Program-made: the position numbers and the translations under genes
NCBI GenBank assembly: GCA_905212085.1
Contig: CAJMDF010000009.1
Coordinates: 1 to 54,053, forward strand
Direction of reading: 5' to 3'
Origin: an uncultured Clostridium sp.
Lineage (GTDB): Bacteria > Cyanobacteriota > Vampirovibrionia > Gastranaerophilales > Gastranaerophilaceae
Length of the DNA stretch: 54,053 nt
Shown: one piece after another, positions 8,428 through 17,949 of the stretch
How positions within the stretch are numbered: the first letter of the stretch is position 1
How the letters are laid out: every line of letters begins with the position of its first letter
The notes under the pieces: generated by a model
What the model saw: only the letters and a program-made list of their open reading frames with translations
Databases searched by the model: none
What the model was told of the DNA's origin: nothing

Positions 8428-10299
8428 ATGACTTTAAATGTAAATGAAACTAGTATCTTAAATAAAAAGAATATAAAATTCACGTCAGAACCTCAACAAC
8501 AAGAATTAAAAGAAAAAAAATCAGAAGAACCCAAAGAAGAAAAATCTTTTTATGAACGCAATAAAAAAGCTCTCATAGCACTTAGTGCTATAGGTGCAGC
8601 AGCTATTGCATTAGGTACTCATCATTACATAAAAAGTCGTAATATAACAGATACTGCAAAATCTACAACAGATAAAATGACTGAAAAAGGTCAAAAAACT
8701 TTCAATGAATTTAAAGAAAAACTAAATAAATTAAGTGAAAATGATGATGCTACAAATATCATTAAAACTGCATTAGAAAATGATAATCCTACATTAAAAT
8801 TAAAAACAGTTGATCTTTTATTAGAGAACGACGGAAAACATATCAACGGAAATAACTGGGAAGATATTTTCAATTCATTAGTTGACATAAAACAAGCCGA
8901 AAGTATTAAAACAGAAAAAATATCAGCTAAAATAAATAAATTATATGATATTTTAAGCGAAAAGGAGATTGTAAATACAGAAGTTAGAGATAAAATTATC
9001 GAAAAACTCCCGGAAGCTTCAGATGATATTAAATTAAACCTTAGTCAAAAATTAATTGATGATACTTATAAAAATGGAAAATTAATTGAAAGTAAATTAA
9101 ATAAAGAACAATCAAAAAAAATACTAGATATTTTAGACAATGTCAAACAAGAAAAATTTGATTACCATACAAATGAATATATAATTCATAAAAATTATAG
9201 TACATCAGGCTTAAAATACTATTACAACAAAAAATTATATACTGAAGCTGAAATTGATAATACATATATAACAGATCTAAAAAATGTATTAAATGACAAT
9301 TCATTATCAGATAATGATAAACTTCAGCTTATACATGACATTTATTATGCAAAATTTATTACACAAAACAATAAAACCAAAGAAGGTATCGAGCTTATAA
9401 AAGAAATGCTCAAATCTTTTGAAAAAAATAATGCTGAATTATACCACCAATCAAACCAACCTTTCGTATATAAACATGACAAATTTTCTTTAGAAGCAAA
9501 ATTATTTGGACATGCTTATACTTATGACAATTTTAATGTATTTACTACTGAAGAAAAACTAAAAATAGCCCAATCATTAAAAGAAGCTTCAAAAAAAGTT
9601 AAAGTTAATACAGACTCCATAGATGGTAATGTTCATTTAATAAATGATATCTACATGAAAGAATTAGATTTAAAAAGTAAAGACTTCTTTGAAAAACTTA
9701 CTCCTAAAACATCAATAAATGATTTTGATAAATTTATAGATGAAATGCTTGATGGCTACACTGAAGCCAAAGAACATTTTATCAAAGGTGATGAAATATT
9801 TGCAAAATTCGATGAAGAGTTATTAAACCAAAAATTCACAATATTCCAACTTGATGCATATATAGAATTAATGAAAAGACAAGCCGAGTGTTTATTGAAA
9901 TTTGACACCCAAGGTAGTAAACAAATTGATGAAATTTTTGAAAAAATTGAAAATTTCGGCAAAAAACATTTTAATACAAGCGAAAGTAATTATTATAAGA
10001 AATCCGAAAAAACTAATTCTAATGAAAATAAATATAATTTCAATGATTTTGTAAACAACAAAACGCAAGAAGCAAAATCTAAATTGTTAGAATTTTTGAA
10101 AAAAGATGATGCCCTAAAAGATTTTGCAGAAATTGTAGAAAACAACAAGCTTGATAAACAAACTATGAAAAATATCAAACGTAAGTTCGCTGTAAAATAC
10201 CATCCTGACAAAGCAAAAGACGATAATCAAAGAGCTGAATTTACTAGAATATTCCAAGAAATCAACAACTCAATAGAAATTATAGAAAAAACTTTATAA
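8428..10299 (+). CDS. Membrane-anchored protein with C-terminal J-domain
   Basis: A 623-aa protein. Residues 16-20 (IKFTS) resemble the short F-x-[GS] motif shared with other orphan proteins here. A Lys/Glu-rich linker leads to a single predicted membrane helix (about 50-66, ALIALSAIGAAAIALG), then a long alpha-helical, Lys/Asp/Glu-rich middle. The last 60 residues form a DnaJ-type J-domain: MKNIKRKFAVKYHPDKAKDD with the HPD triad at 592-594, then FTRIFQEINNS. J-domains stimulate Hsp70 ATPase. No zinc finger or substrate-binding domain is visible, so this is a type III J-protein and not DnaJ itself. Only the J-domain is recognisable. The upstream region has the TAGCAA box. Confidence 0.75.
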   Translation: MTLNVNETSILNKKNIKFTSEPQQQELKEKKSEEPKEEKSFYERNKKALIALSAIGAAAIALGTHHYIKSRNITDTAKSTTDKMTEKGQKTFNEFKEKLNKLSENDDATNIIKTALENDNPTLKLKTVDLLLENDGKHINGNNWEDIFNSLVDIKQAESIKTEKISAKINKLYDILSEKEIVNTEVRDKIIEKLPEASDDIKLNLSQKLIDDTYKNGKLIESKLNKEQSKKILDILDNVKQEKFDYHTNEYIIHKNYSTSGLKYYYNKKLYTEAEIDNTYITDLKNVLNDNSLSDNDKLQLIHDIYYAKFITQNNKTKEGIELIKEMLKSFEKNNAELYHQSNQPFVYKHDKFSLEAKLFGHAYTYDNFNVFTTEEKLKIAQSLKEASKKVKVNTDSIDGNVHLINDIYMKELDLKSKDFFEKLTPKTSINDFDKFIDEMLDGYTEAKEHFIKGDEIFAKFDEELLNQKFTIFQLDAYIELMKRQAECLLKFDTQGSKQIDEIFEKIENFGKKHFNTSESNYYKKSEKTNSNENKYNFNDFVNNKTQEAKSKLLEFLKKDDALKDFAEIVENNKLDKQTMKNIKRKFAVKYHPDKAKDDNQRAEFTRIFQEINNSIEIIEKTL

Positions 10300-10306
10300 A
10301 AAATGG

Positions 10307-10335
10307 TTGACAATAAAATTTGTTTCAGTTATTAT
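10307..10335 (+). promoter_or_regulatory. tRNA-Val promoter
   Basis: TTGACA, 17-bp spacer, TATTAT, followed by AAATCTTGC, which is also found right after the -10 of the tRNA-Leu promoter. The tRNA starts 12 bases after the -10. Confidence 0.8.
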
Positions 10336-10347
10336 AAATCTTGCTGA

Positions 10348-10423
10348 GGGCGTTTAGCTCAGTTGGTAGAGCGCCTCCCTTACAAGGAGGATGTCAGAAG
10401 TTCGAGTCTTCTAACGCCCACCA
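10348..10423 (+). tRNA. tRNA-Val (anticodon TAC)
   Basis: A full cloverleaf: acceptor GGGCGTT / AACGCCC, D-arm GCTC...GAGC, anticodon stem CCTCC / GGAGG with loop CTTACAA (anticodon TAC), T-arm AGAAG / CTTCT around TTCGAGT, and an encoded 3' CCA. Confidence 0.97.
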
Positions 10424-10429
10424 TTTTAT

Positions 10430-10456
10430 AAGACCTCTATTTATGAGGTCTTTTTT
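10430..10456 (+). terminator. Intrinsic terminator after tRNA-Val
   Basis: Stem AAGACCTC / GAGGTCTT with a 7-base loop and a T6 run. The next gene starts only 13 bp later with no separate promoter visible, so it may depend on read-through. Confidence 0.85.
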
Positions 10457-10468
10457 AGTAAGGAGAAT

Positions 10469-11119
10469 ATGTTTTTTATGAAAAAGATTTTTATAACGTT
10501 TTTATTCCTTATATCTACAGCCCTAAGCGCATGCTCTTTTGATTACATAAAAGAAAAACAATCTGTTTATTATAATCCTCAAACGACAAAATGGAGCACT
10601 TCTCAAACATCTCCTAAAGATATTAGATTAATATATAAAATGTTTGTCGGTTCAGGCGGATTTTCAGAGTATTACAACAACAAAGGGAAACTCGCTATAG
10701 GCCCTTTTACAAACATGGAATTTATAAACAATGGGGACTTTATAGGAGTTGATAATGCAAATTTAAAATTCGTTAAATACATTTACAACAACGGTTATTT
10801 TAAAACTGTTACTCTTGATGAAAATTATATAAAATCACTATTCCCTGATACTGAAATTGTAAAAATTTCTCAATTTAAAAATAATGAAATAACTATATAC
10901 AAAAAACCTTTCGAAAAAAAACAATTTCTAATTCTTAACGATACAAAACAAGGTTTTTATAAATACTCATACAAACCTAATAATGTAAAAAAAACTTATG
11001 TAACAGCATTATTAGATGTTAATAAATTCGGAAAAATCACATTCTCTCACTATGGTGATGACAATGATTTATTCCCAGCGTTAAAAATTCATATAAAGAA
11101 ACAAAAAAATGAAAATTAA
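10469..11119 (+). CDS. Putative lipoprotein of unknown function
   Basis: A 216-aa protein with a type II signal peptide: MKKIFITFLFLISTALSAC, lipobox LSAC, with the lipidated Cys about residue 21 of the longer form. The mature domain is beta-rich and Tyr/Lys-rich, has two short repeat-like stretches about growth of the N/Y/G type (FSEYYNNKGKLAIGPF), and matches no family I know. Start choice is uncertain: GGAG is 3 bases before ATG 10469 and 12 bases before ATG 10478, neither ideal. It overlaps the RlmD-like gene by 11 bp (coupled translation) and follows the tRNA-Val terminator closely. It is probably an envelope protein. Confidence 0.65.
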   Translation: MFFMKKIFITFLFLISTALSACSFDYIKEKQSVYYNPQTTKWSTSQTSPKDIRLIYKMFVGSGGFSEYYNNKGKLAIGPFTNMEFINNGDFIGVDNANLKFVKYIYNNGYFKTVTLDENYIKSLFPDTEIVKISQFKNNEITIYKKPFEKKQFLILNDTKQGFYKYSYKPNNVKKTYVTALLDVNKFGKITFSHYGDDNDLFPALKIHIKKQKNEN

Positions 11120-12455
11120 TGATGAATTTATCGTAAATATAGAAAAACTCTCAAGTCTTGGAACAGGAATTGCAAGAATTGACGGTCAAGTTGTATTTGT
11201 CGAAAATGCATGCCCGCAAGATGAATTAAAAATAAAAATTACCAAGGTAAACAAAAATTTTGCAACAGCAAAAGTAATAGAAATCATAAATCCATCTCCA
11301 CATAGAATAGATGCTTTCTGTCCTATGCAAAAGGTTTGTGGGGCATGTCAGTTACAATTCATTGATTATGACTACCAATTACAATTAAAAAAACAAATTG
11401 TAGAAGATACTATGAAAACAATCGGACATATTGAAACTCCAATAAACATGCCGATTAAAAGTCCTGATATAAAATCTTTCAGACATAAAATTCAATACCC
11501 TGTATCACAGACAAAAGTTTCAAAAAAATTACTTGCAGGTTACTACAAACCTCAAACTCATGAAATTGTTAATATCAAATATTGTCCAATACAACCGGAG
11601 ATTTGTGACAAAGTTATTGATTTTATAAGAAACACAGCACCTGAATATAATATATCAGGCTTCAACGAAAAAAAACACATTGGAGATTTAAGACACATTG
11701 TAATAAGATCATCTTCTTATAACGGGAAATTGTTAGTCACATTAGTAATAAATTCCAATAAAATTTCAAAGAATATAAGAGATTTTTCAAAAAGAATTTT
11801 TGATGAATTTGAAGATGTAACAGGAATATGTATCAATATTAATAACAAAAAGACTAATGTAATTTTAGGAAATAAAACCGAATGTATAATCGGAGATGAT
11901 TTTATTTATGAAAAAATTCTGGATAAAACTTTTAAAATAGGCTCATCTACATTTTTCCAAGTAAACCCCAAAAGTGCTGAAAATATTTTTAAATACGTAA
12001 AAGAAGAAATAAAAAAACACAACAAACCAACTGTACTTGACGCATATGCAGGGATAGCAACATTTGGAATAATTATAAGCGACTCAGCTATAAAAGTAAC
12101 GAGTGTAGAAGAAAACAAAGAATCTATTGAAAAAGCAAAAGAAGTCCTTCAAATAAATAAAATAGATAATGTTGAACTACACACAGAAGATACAACAAAA
12201 TATCTTAAATCAATTAAGAAAAAATTTGATATAACAATTCTTGATCCACCACGTAAAGGCTGCACAAAAGAAGCTCTTGATGAAACAATTGCTCACACTA
12301 AAAATAAAATTATTTATGTAAGCTGCAATCCTGCAACATTAGCAAGAGATTTAAAATACCTAAAAGATAATGGTTGCAAAATTGAAAGCATACAACCATT
12401 TGATATGTTTTGTCATACCTATCATATAGAAAATGTCGCAATTATTAGTCTATAG
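11109..12455 (+). CDS. TrmA/RlmD-family RNA (uracil-5-)-methyltransferase
   Basis: A 448-aa class of SAM-dependent RNA m5U methyltransferase. An N-terminal TRAM domain (residues 1-60) is followed by the iron-sulfur cysteine cluster FCPMQKVCGACQ (about 71-80) with a further Cys near CPIQ. The Rossmann fold SAM site is VLDAYAGIATFG, and ILDPPRKGC is followed by the catalytic SCNPATLARDL near the C-terminus. Together with full length these define the RlmD/RumA/RlmCD group, which methylates 23S rRNA; the exact uridine cannot be assigned. It overlaps the lipoprotein gene at its start and ends convergently, overlapping the reverse gene by 11 bp. Confidence 0.92.
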   Translation: MKINDEFIVNIEKLSSLGTGIARIDGQVVFVENACPQDELKIKITKVNKNFATAKVIEIINPSPHRIDAFCPMQKVCGACQLQFIDYDYQLQLKKQIVEDTMKTIGHIETPINMPIKSPDIKSFRHKIQYPVSQTKVSKKLLAGYYKPQTHEIVNIKYCPIQPEICDKVIDFIRNTAPEYNISGFNEKKHIGDLRHIVIRSSSYNGKLLVTLVINSNKISKNIRDFSKRIFDEFEDVTGICININNKKTNVILGNKTECIIGDDFIYEKILDKTFKIGSSTFFQVNPKSAENIFKYVKEEIKKHNKPTVLDAYAGIATFGIIISDSAIKVTSVEENKESIEKAKEVLQINKIDNVELHTEDTTKYLKSIKKKFDITILDPPRKGCTKEALDETIAHTKNKIIYVSCNPATLARDLKYLKDNGCKIESIQPFDMFCHTYHIENVAIISL

Positions 12456-13563
12456 GCTTATATAATTCTAATACATTTCTAAGATTTTGTTCAATCGCAT
12501 CTAAAGTCTTATATCTTTCAGTATCTTTAAATCTAGGTTTAGAACGCTTACTTGGAGGCAAAGCATTATATTTTCCTAAAAATAAAGTTTTTAAAGAAGC
12601 AAACAAATTATCAGCTTTTTCAACATCTTCTATTGAAAAAGTTATTTGCGACGCTTTTGATGCTCCATATTTATCACGTAATTTTGCATCTTCGTATAAT
12701 CTTCTTGTCAAACCGTGATAAATTTTCTTAATACCTTTTACAATTTGTTTTGCACCATCATCATCAGTAATCTTTGCAGCATCATATTTTCTAAAATTTT
12801 CAAACACTAAAGTGTGCTCTTTATTTTTAATTGCGGCATAATTTGGTCCAGGTAAAAATAATAATTCATACAAATTACTATTTTTTTCAAAACGCATTTG
12901 AACATCTTCATAACCTGAAGGCACAGCATTATCACCAAATCTTACATCAACATCATCTACCATTTTAGGCAAACCATCTTTACCTAAAATAATATTACCA
13001 TTTTTATCTTCAGCATAAGTTTTTGCTATTCTATAACCTTTTTTCTTCATTGCATCAACAACTTTTACAAAATTTTTATCAGCGTCAGGAAGGAATATAG
13101 TTCCACGAACACCATCTCTGATAACACCAGAATAGCCTCTTTCTGAAAATTGTTCTGTTCTTCTTGCTATTTTATCCAAAATAGAAGGTAATTCTTTGGT
13201 CGAACTTTTATTTAATTCTCTATGGAAAGACGCTTCTGGAATAGCTTGAGCAACTTCTTCTAAATCTTTCATATATTGAGCTGCCAATTGCTTATTTTGT
13301 TTAACTAAAAAATCACCTAAACGATTTTTTGTATCAACATTTTGTGTTTCTTGTTTCCCTTTAACAGATTGTACAGACTCATTTTTAACAAAAGTATCTG
13401 TTTTTGGAGTTCTTTCAAGCGGAGATGTTGCCCCCCCCCCGAGTTTTTTACGAATTTTTTTTGATCCGATAACAGCAGCTTCATCCCCCAACATTTTTGC
13501 TTTAGATTTCATTGGTGGGACTTTTCCTAATCCACTTAATACTTTTTGACTTAATTTAATCAT
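12445..13563 (-). CDS. Unknown protein with possible RelA/SpoT-like fold and an internal G10 tract
   Basis: A 372-aa protein with no sure family. The Lys-rich N-terminus contains ten G in a row (plus-strand C10 at 13431-13440) read in frame as Leu-Gly-Gly-Gly-Ala around codons 42-45; gain or loss of one base would truncate it at once. The middle has VRGTIFLPDADKNFVKVVDA, then KKKGYRIAKT, a GYEDVQMRF strand, and LYELLFLPGPNYAAIKNKEH. The order of strands, Gly-Tyr motif, an [IQ]-M-R-F/E strand and a His/Tyr/Arg-rich helix recalls RelA/SpoT-type nucleotidyltransferase domains, but catalytic residues cannot be matched with confidence. No signal peptide is seen. Its upstream region has GGCAATAATT...TATATAA, a loose relative of the TAGCAA promoters. 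Confidence 0.55.
   Translation of the reverse strand: MIKLSQKVLSGLGKVPPMKSKAKMLGDEAAVIGSKKIRKKLGGGATSPLERTPKTDTFVKNESVQSVKGKQETQNVDTKNRLGDFLVKQNKQLAAQYMKDLEEVAQAIPEASFHRELNKSSTKELPSILDKIARRTEQFSERGYSGVIRDGVRGTIFLPDADKNFVKVVDAMKKKGYRIAKTYAEDKNGNIILGKDGLPKMVDDVDVRFGDNAVPSGYEDVQMRFEKNSNLYELLFLPGPNYAAIKNKEHTLVFENFRKYDAAKITDDDGAKQIVKGIKKIYHGLTRRLYEDAKLRDKYGASKASQITFSIEDVEKADNLFASLKTLFLGKYNALPPSKRSKPRFKDTERYKTLDAIEQNLRNVLELYKPID
13431..13440. repeat. C10/G10 homopolymer tract
   Basis: Ten C on the plus strand, read as G10 in frame by the reverse gene near codon 42. In G orientation the flanks are CTC before and CAA after, close to those of the tract at 15-23. Confidence 0.9.
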
Positions 13564-13673
13564 TAAATAACTCCAATATTTATATAAAAACTATTTATGA
13601 ATAATTATTGCCTTTTTCGGGATAAATTATTACAAAAAAGATACAAGAGCGATTATAAATTAGAAATTATTTT

Positions 13674-13702
13674 TTGTCAAAATATTTTGTTTGTATTAAA
13701 AT
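13674..13702 (+). promoter_or_regulatory. nifJ promoter
   Basis: TTGTCA, 17-bp spacer, TAAAAT, giving a leader of about 45 nt before the nifJ ATG. A strong RBS (AAGGAGG) follows within the leader. Confidence 0.65.
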
Positions 13703-13753
13703 TAAAGGGTATAGTTATTAAGTAATAGCGCATAAAATAAGGAGGTTTGTATT

Positions 13754-16700
13754 ATGCCAGGAAAGACTATAACAGTTGACGGCAACTACGCTGCAGCGCA
13801 TATTGCGTATGCACTTAGTGAAGTGTCAGCTATCTACCCAATCACTCCTTCATCAACAATGGGTGAATGGATTGATGAATGGGCGTCTCAACACAAAAAG
13901 AATATTTGGGGCGAAGAAGTAAGAGTTGCTGAAATGCAATCAGAAGCTGGTGCAGCAGGTGCTGTACACGGTTCATTAGCTGCAGGTTCATTAACTTCTA
14001 CTTACACAGCTTCTCAAGGTTTACTATTAATGATTCCTGTAATGCACAAAATGGCAGGAGAAATGTTACCACACGTTATCCACGTAGCAGCTCGTGCAAT
14101 TGCAGCTCAATCATTAGCAATCTTCGGTGACCACTCAGATGTAATGGGATGTCGTAACACAGGTTATGCAATGTTAGCTGCTAACTCTGTTCAAGAAGAA
14201 ATGGATTTAGCACTAGTTGCACACCTTTCTACATACAAAGCAAAAGTTCCATTCTTACAATTCTTTGATGGATTTAGAACATCTCATGAAGTTCATAAAA
14301 TTGAAGAAATATCTTATGAAGATATAGCTAAATTAGTTGAACCTAAATACATAGAAGAATTCAGAAACAGAGCAATGAGACCTGAAGCTCCTATTTGTAA
14401 AGTTGGTGCACAAAACACTGACGTATATTTCCAAGGTCGTGAAACAGTTAATAAATACTATGATGCTGTACCTGACATTGTTCAAGAATACATGGACAAA
14501 GTTGCAAAAGTTACAGGCAGACAATATCACCCATTTGATTATGTTGGTGCTCCTGATGCTACTGATGTAATCGTTGCAATGGGTTCAGGTTGTGAAACAA
14601 TTGAAGAAACAATTGAATACTTAAATGCTAAACGCGGAACTAAATATGGTTTGGTTAAAGTAAGATTATACAGACCATTTGATGTAAAACGCTTCTTAGA
14701 AGCATTACCATCAACTGCAAAACGTGTAACAGTTCTAGATAGAACAAAAGAACCTGGATCAATCGGTGAACCATTATACTTAGATGTAGTTGCAGCTTTA
14801 GCTGGCAAAGATATCAGAGTAATTGGCGGTCGTTACGGTCTATCTTCTAAAGAATTTACACCTTCTATGGTATTAGCTGTATACAAACATGCTGAAGCAA
14901 ACGGCTTCCACGGATTTACAGTAGGTATCGAAGATGATGTAACTCACAAATCATTAGAAGTTAAAGAACACATCGTTACAGAACCAGAAGGAACAACAAA
15001 CTGTATGTTCTGGGGCTTAGGCTCAGATGGTACTGTAGGTGCTAACAAAAACTCTATTAAAATTATCGGTCAATATACAAACAAAGATGCTCAAGCATAC
15101 TTTGCTTATGACTCTAAAAAATCATTTGGTGTAACTGTATCTCACTTAAGATTCGGTGACAAACCAATTAAATCTACATACCTTATCACAGCTCCTGACT
15201 TTGTATCATGCTCAGCTCATGCATACATTGGCAGATATGATTTATTAAAAGGTATTAAAGAAGGCGGTACATTCTTACTAAACAGCCCTTGGTCAAAAGA
15301 TGAAGCATTCTCTCACTTAACAAGAGATATGCAAAAAACTATCATCGATAAGAAAATCAAATTCTACAATGTAGATGCAGAAAAACTTATTGAACAACAA
15401 CCAGGCTTGCGCGGTAAAGGTGCTAACACAGTAATGATGGTTGCATACTTCAAAGTTTCTGGAATTATTCCGTTTGAACAAGCTCTTGAAGGTATGAGAG
15501 AAATGACTAAGAAAACCTTTAAGAAAAAAGGTGATGATGTTGTAAACATGAACTTAGCATTAATCGATGCTGCTGTAGATGCAACAGAAGAAGTTACAAT
15601 TCCAGCATCATTAAATGATGTATGCGCAGCTGAAGATCTAAAATTAATACCAGATGATGCAGATGATTTTGCTAAGAAAATCATTGAACCATCAATGAGA
15701 CAAAAAGGCGATGATATTCCTGTATCAGCTATGTCTTTTGACGGTGTTATCCCAACAGGAACAGCTTGTTTGGAAAAACGTGGTATCGCACCTCGTGTAC
15801 CTCATTGGAATTCAGAATTCTGTATTCAATGCGGAATCTGTGCATCAGCTTGTCCTCACGCAGCAATCAGAACAAAACTTATCGAAGCAGATGATTTGAA
15901 AAATGCTCCTGAATCATTCAAAACAGTAGATGCTAAACCAAATGATCACGGCGAAAAATTCAAAGTTCAAGTATACTGCAAAGATTGTACAGGTTGCGGT
16001 GTTTGTATCGACCAATGCCCAATGGCTAAAAATCCAGAAAAAGCAGCTTTAACTTGGTCATCTATTGAAAAAGAAGAAGCAGCTTGCGAAATGGAAAATG
16101 AAAAATTCTTTGATGAATTGCCTGATAACGTAATGGGTAAAAATACTACAAAAACTATTAAAGGTGCAATGCTTAGAAAACCATTATTTGAATTCTCAGG
16201 TGCTTGTGCAGGTTGTGGTGAAACTCCATACGTTAAATTGGTATCTCAATTATTTGGAGAAAACGTAATCGTTGCTAACGCAACAGGTTGCTCATCAATT
16301 TATTCAGGTACATTCCCAACAATTCCTTATACAAAAACTAAAGAAGGAAGAGGTCCGGCTTGGGCTAACTCATTATTTGAAGATAACGCTGAATTCGGTT
16401 TTGGTATGAGATTAGCAGTTGATCAAAACAGAACTACTTTGAAATCTTATGTAGAAAAAGTTGTTTCTAACGAAAAAACTCCTGCAGATTTGAAAGAAGC
16501 TCTAGAAAATGCAATGTCTCATTTTGAAAATTCAAAAACAGAAGAAGCTATTAAAGCTCAAGACAAAGCAAAAGAAGTTCTTGCTAAATACGCAGACGTT
16601 GAATGCCCAGATTTAGCAAAAGTTAGAGAACTTCAAGACTACTTCACAGATAAATCAGTATGGATTATCGGTGGTGACGGTTGGGCTAACGATATCGGAT

Positions 16701-17290
16701 ACGGCGGTATTGACCACGTTCTTGCTCAAAACAAAAACGTTAATATTCTTGTACTTGATACAGAAGTTTACTCTAACACAGGTGGTCAAGCTTCTAAATC
16801 AACTCCTACTGGTGCTGTTGCTAAATTCGCTACAGGCGGTAAGAGAACATACAAGAAAAACATGGGCTTGATGAGCATGTCTTATGGTTACGTATACGTA
16901 GCATCAGTTGCTCTAGGTGCTGACAGAGCTCAAACTCTTAAAGCATTCCAAGAAGCTGAAGCTTACGATGGACCATCAATCATCTTCGCTTATGCTCCTT
17001 GTATCGCTCACGGTATCGATATGAGCAAAACTCAAACTGAACAAAAACGTGCTGTAGAAGCAGGTTACTTCCCATTATACAGATATAACCCTGCTAACCC
17101 TGAAGCACCGTTCACTTGGGATGCTAAAGATCCTAAAGGAAGCTATCAAGAATTCATCAGATCTGAAGGACGTTATAAATCATTATTGAAAACTAACCCT
17201 GCAGCTGCTGAAGAATTATATAGCAAAGCAGAAGAAGATGCTGCTAAACGTATGGCAGTATACAAAGCTGTTGGAGAATTAATGAAGTAA
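13754..17290 (+). CDS. nifJ: Pyruvate:ferredoxin (flavodoxin) oxidoreductase
   Basis: A 1178-aa single-chain PFOR that oxidises pyruvate with CoA to acetyl-CoA, CO2 and reduced ferredoxin, the central step of anaerobic fermentation. The N-terminus has the pyrimidine-binding start YAAAHIAYALSEVSAIYPIT. Two 4Fe-4S ferredoxin motifs lie near 690 (CIQCGICASACPHA) and 742 (CKDCTGCGVCIDQCPMA), a proximal cluster ACAGCGETP follows, and the thiamine diphosphate motif GDGWANDIGYGG is near 974. Length is typical. A strong RBS (AAGGAGG, 7 bases) and codon choice favouring a few codons suggest high expression. It is monocistronic, with its own promoter and a strong terminator. Confidence 0.98.
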   Translation: MPGKTITVDGNYAAAHIAYALSEVSAIYPITPSSTMGEWIDEWASQHKKNIWGEEVRVAEMQSEAGAAGAVHGSLAAGSLTSTYTASQGLLLMIPVMHKMAGEMLPHVIHVAARAIAAQSLAIFGDHSDVMGCRNTGYAMLAANSVQEEMDLALVAHLSTYKAKVPFLQFFDGFRTSHEVHKIEEISYEDIAKLVEPKYIEEFRNRAMRPEAPICKVGAQNTDVYFQGRETVNKYYDAVPDIVQEYMDKVAKVTGRQYHPFDYVGAPDATDVIVAMGSGCETIEETIEYLNAKRGTKYGLVKVRLYRPFDVKRFLEALPSTAKRVTVLDRTKEPGSIGEPLYLDVVAALAGKDIRVIGGRYGLSSKEFTPSMVLAVYKHAEANGFHGFTVGIEDDVTHKSLEVKEHIVTEPEGTTNCMFWGLGSDGTVGANKNSIKIIGQYTNKDAQAYFAYDSKKSFGVTVSHLRFGDKPIKSTYLITAPDFVSCSAHAYIGRYDLLKGIKEGGTFLLNSPWSKDEAFSHLTRDMQKTIIDKKIKFYNVDAEKLIEQQPGLRGKGANTVMMVAYFKVSGIIPFEQALEGMREMTKKTFKKKGDDVVNMNLALIDAAVDATEEVTIPASLNDVCAAEDLKLIPDDADDFAKKIIEPSMRQKGDDIPVSAMSFDGVIPTGTACLEKRGIAPRVPHWNSEFCIQCGICASACPHAAIRTKLIEADDLKNAPESFKTVDAKPNDHGEKFKVQVYCKDCTGCGVCIDQCPMAKNPEKAALTWSSIEKEEAACEMENEKFFDELPDNVMGKNTTKTIKGAMLRKPLFEFSGACAGCGETPYVKLVSQLFGENVIVANATGCSSIYSGTFPTIPYTKTKEGRGPAWANSLFEDNAEFGFGMRLAVDQNRTTLKSYVEKVVSNEKTPADLKEALENAMSHFENSKTEEAIKAQDKAKEVLAKYADVECPDLAKVRELQDYFTDKSVWIIGGDGWANDIGYGGIDHVLAQNKNVNILVLDTEVYSNTGGQASKSTPTGAVAKFATGGKRTYKKNMGLMSMSYGYVYVASVALGADRAQTLKAFQEAEAYDGPSIIFAYAPCIAHGIDMSKTQTEQKRAVEAGYFPLYRYNPANPEAPFTWDAKDPKGSYQEFIRSEGRYKSLLKTNPAAAEELYSKAEEDAAKRMAVYKAVGELMK

Positions 17291-17308
17291 TTTTTACAAC
17301 TTCAAATT

Positions 17309-17339
17309 AAAAGAGGTATCAATTGATACCTCTTTTTTT
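17309..17339. terminator. Bidirectional terminator after nifJ
   Basis: A 12-bp stem (AAAAGAGGTATC / GATACCTCTTTT) with an AATT loop and T-tracts on both strands, between nifJ (+) and the reverse orphan gene ending at 17338. Confidence 0.9.
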
Positions 17340-17901
17340 ATGACAATTTTTTTTGATATTTTTTAATTATACTCAAAATATCAGAAGCATACCTATTAAA
17401 TATTTTATTTACACTTTCTTGCTCTGAATCCCTTATAGGAGATTTATCAGCCCTATGTTCTCCATATGAAAAAATATCACCTTTTTTTAGTAACGTAGAA
17501 TCATCGCCGATCACAATATCAAATTTAGTTGTTTTAGGGGAATCAAAATACTCAAAATAGCATAAATCAATTTTAGGAGTATCAGATGACTTAAATTTTC
17601 TCTGTCTAACTGTTAAAATTTTAGCTTCGTCAAAACTAATTTTTGCTTCTGGAATAGGCTCTGCAATATTTTTAACCTGTAAGCTACCGCTTTTTGTTGC
17701 GAGATCTTTTTGCTGACGAATAAACATCTCTTTAGTTCCGGCAAAAAATTCACTTAACTTTTCCAATATAGGAATATGCTTTTCTTCAATCGGCTTTACA
17801 TAACGCGGAATTACACTTTTACCTCTAAACACCGGCATTATAATATTATATTGATTGTAAGATTGATTATTAGCAGAAAAAGTTGATATTTGATTAATCA
17901 T
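17338..17901 (-). CDS. Lineage-specific protein with N-terminal PVFRG motif
   Basis: A 187-aa protein I do not recognise. Residues 1-22 are Asn/Ser/Gln-rich with no signal peptide and are followed by P23-V-F-R-G27, matching the short motif at the N-termini of several other orphans in this window. The rest is hydrophilic and mixed alpha/beta, with a central FDIVIGDDSTLLKKGDIF segment and a C-terminal amphipathic helix. The start is ATG at 17901 behind AAAAGGAG. A TAGCAA box lies about 42 bp upstream in the sense direction. It is probably its own transcription unit, ending at the shared terminator with nifJ. Confidence 0.6.
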   Translation of the reverse strand: MINQISTFSANNQSYNQYNIIMPVFRGKSVIPRYVKPIEEKHIPILEKLSEFFAGTKEMFIRQQKDLATKSGSLQVKNIAEPIPEAKISFDEAKILTVRQRKFKSSDTPKIDLCYFEYFDSPKTTKFDIVIGDDSTLLKKGDIFSYGEHRADKSPIRDSEQESVNKIFNRYASDILSIIKKYQKKLS

Positions 17902-17942
17902 ATAAACTCCTTTTACGTATAGAAAAACCGTAAAAAAAATTT

Positions 17943-17948
17943 TTGCTA
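17943..17948 (-). promoter_or_regulatory. TAGCAA box upstream of the PVFRG protein gene
   Basis: In gene sense: TAGCAA, then AAATTTTTTTTACGG and TATACG before the RBS. The box ends 42 bp before the start codon. Confidence 0.45.
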
Positions 17949-17949
17949 T

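Noticed and set aside
14333..15684. Open frames on the reverse strand inside nifJ
   Set aside because: They overlap a clearly coding, highly conserved gene, have no RBS, and their products show no domain. They come from the skewed codon use of nifJ.
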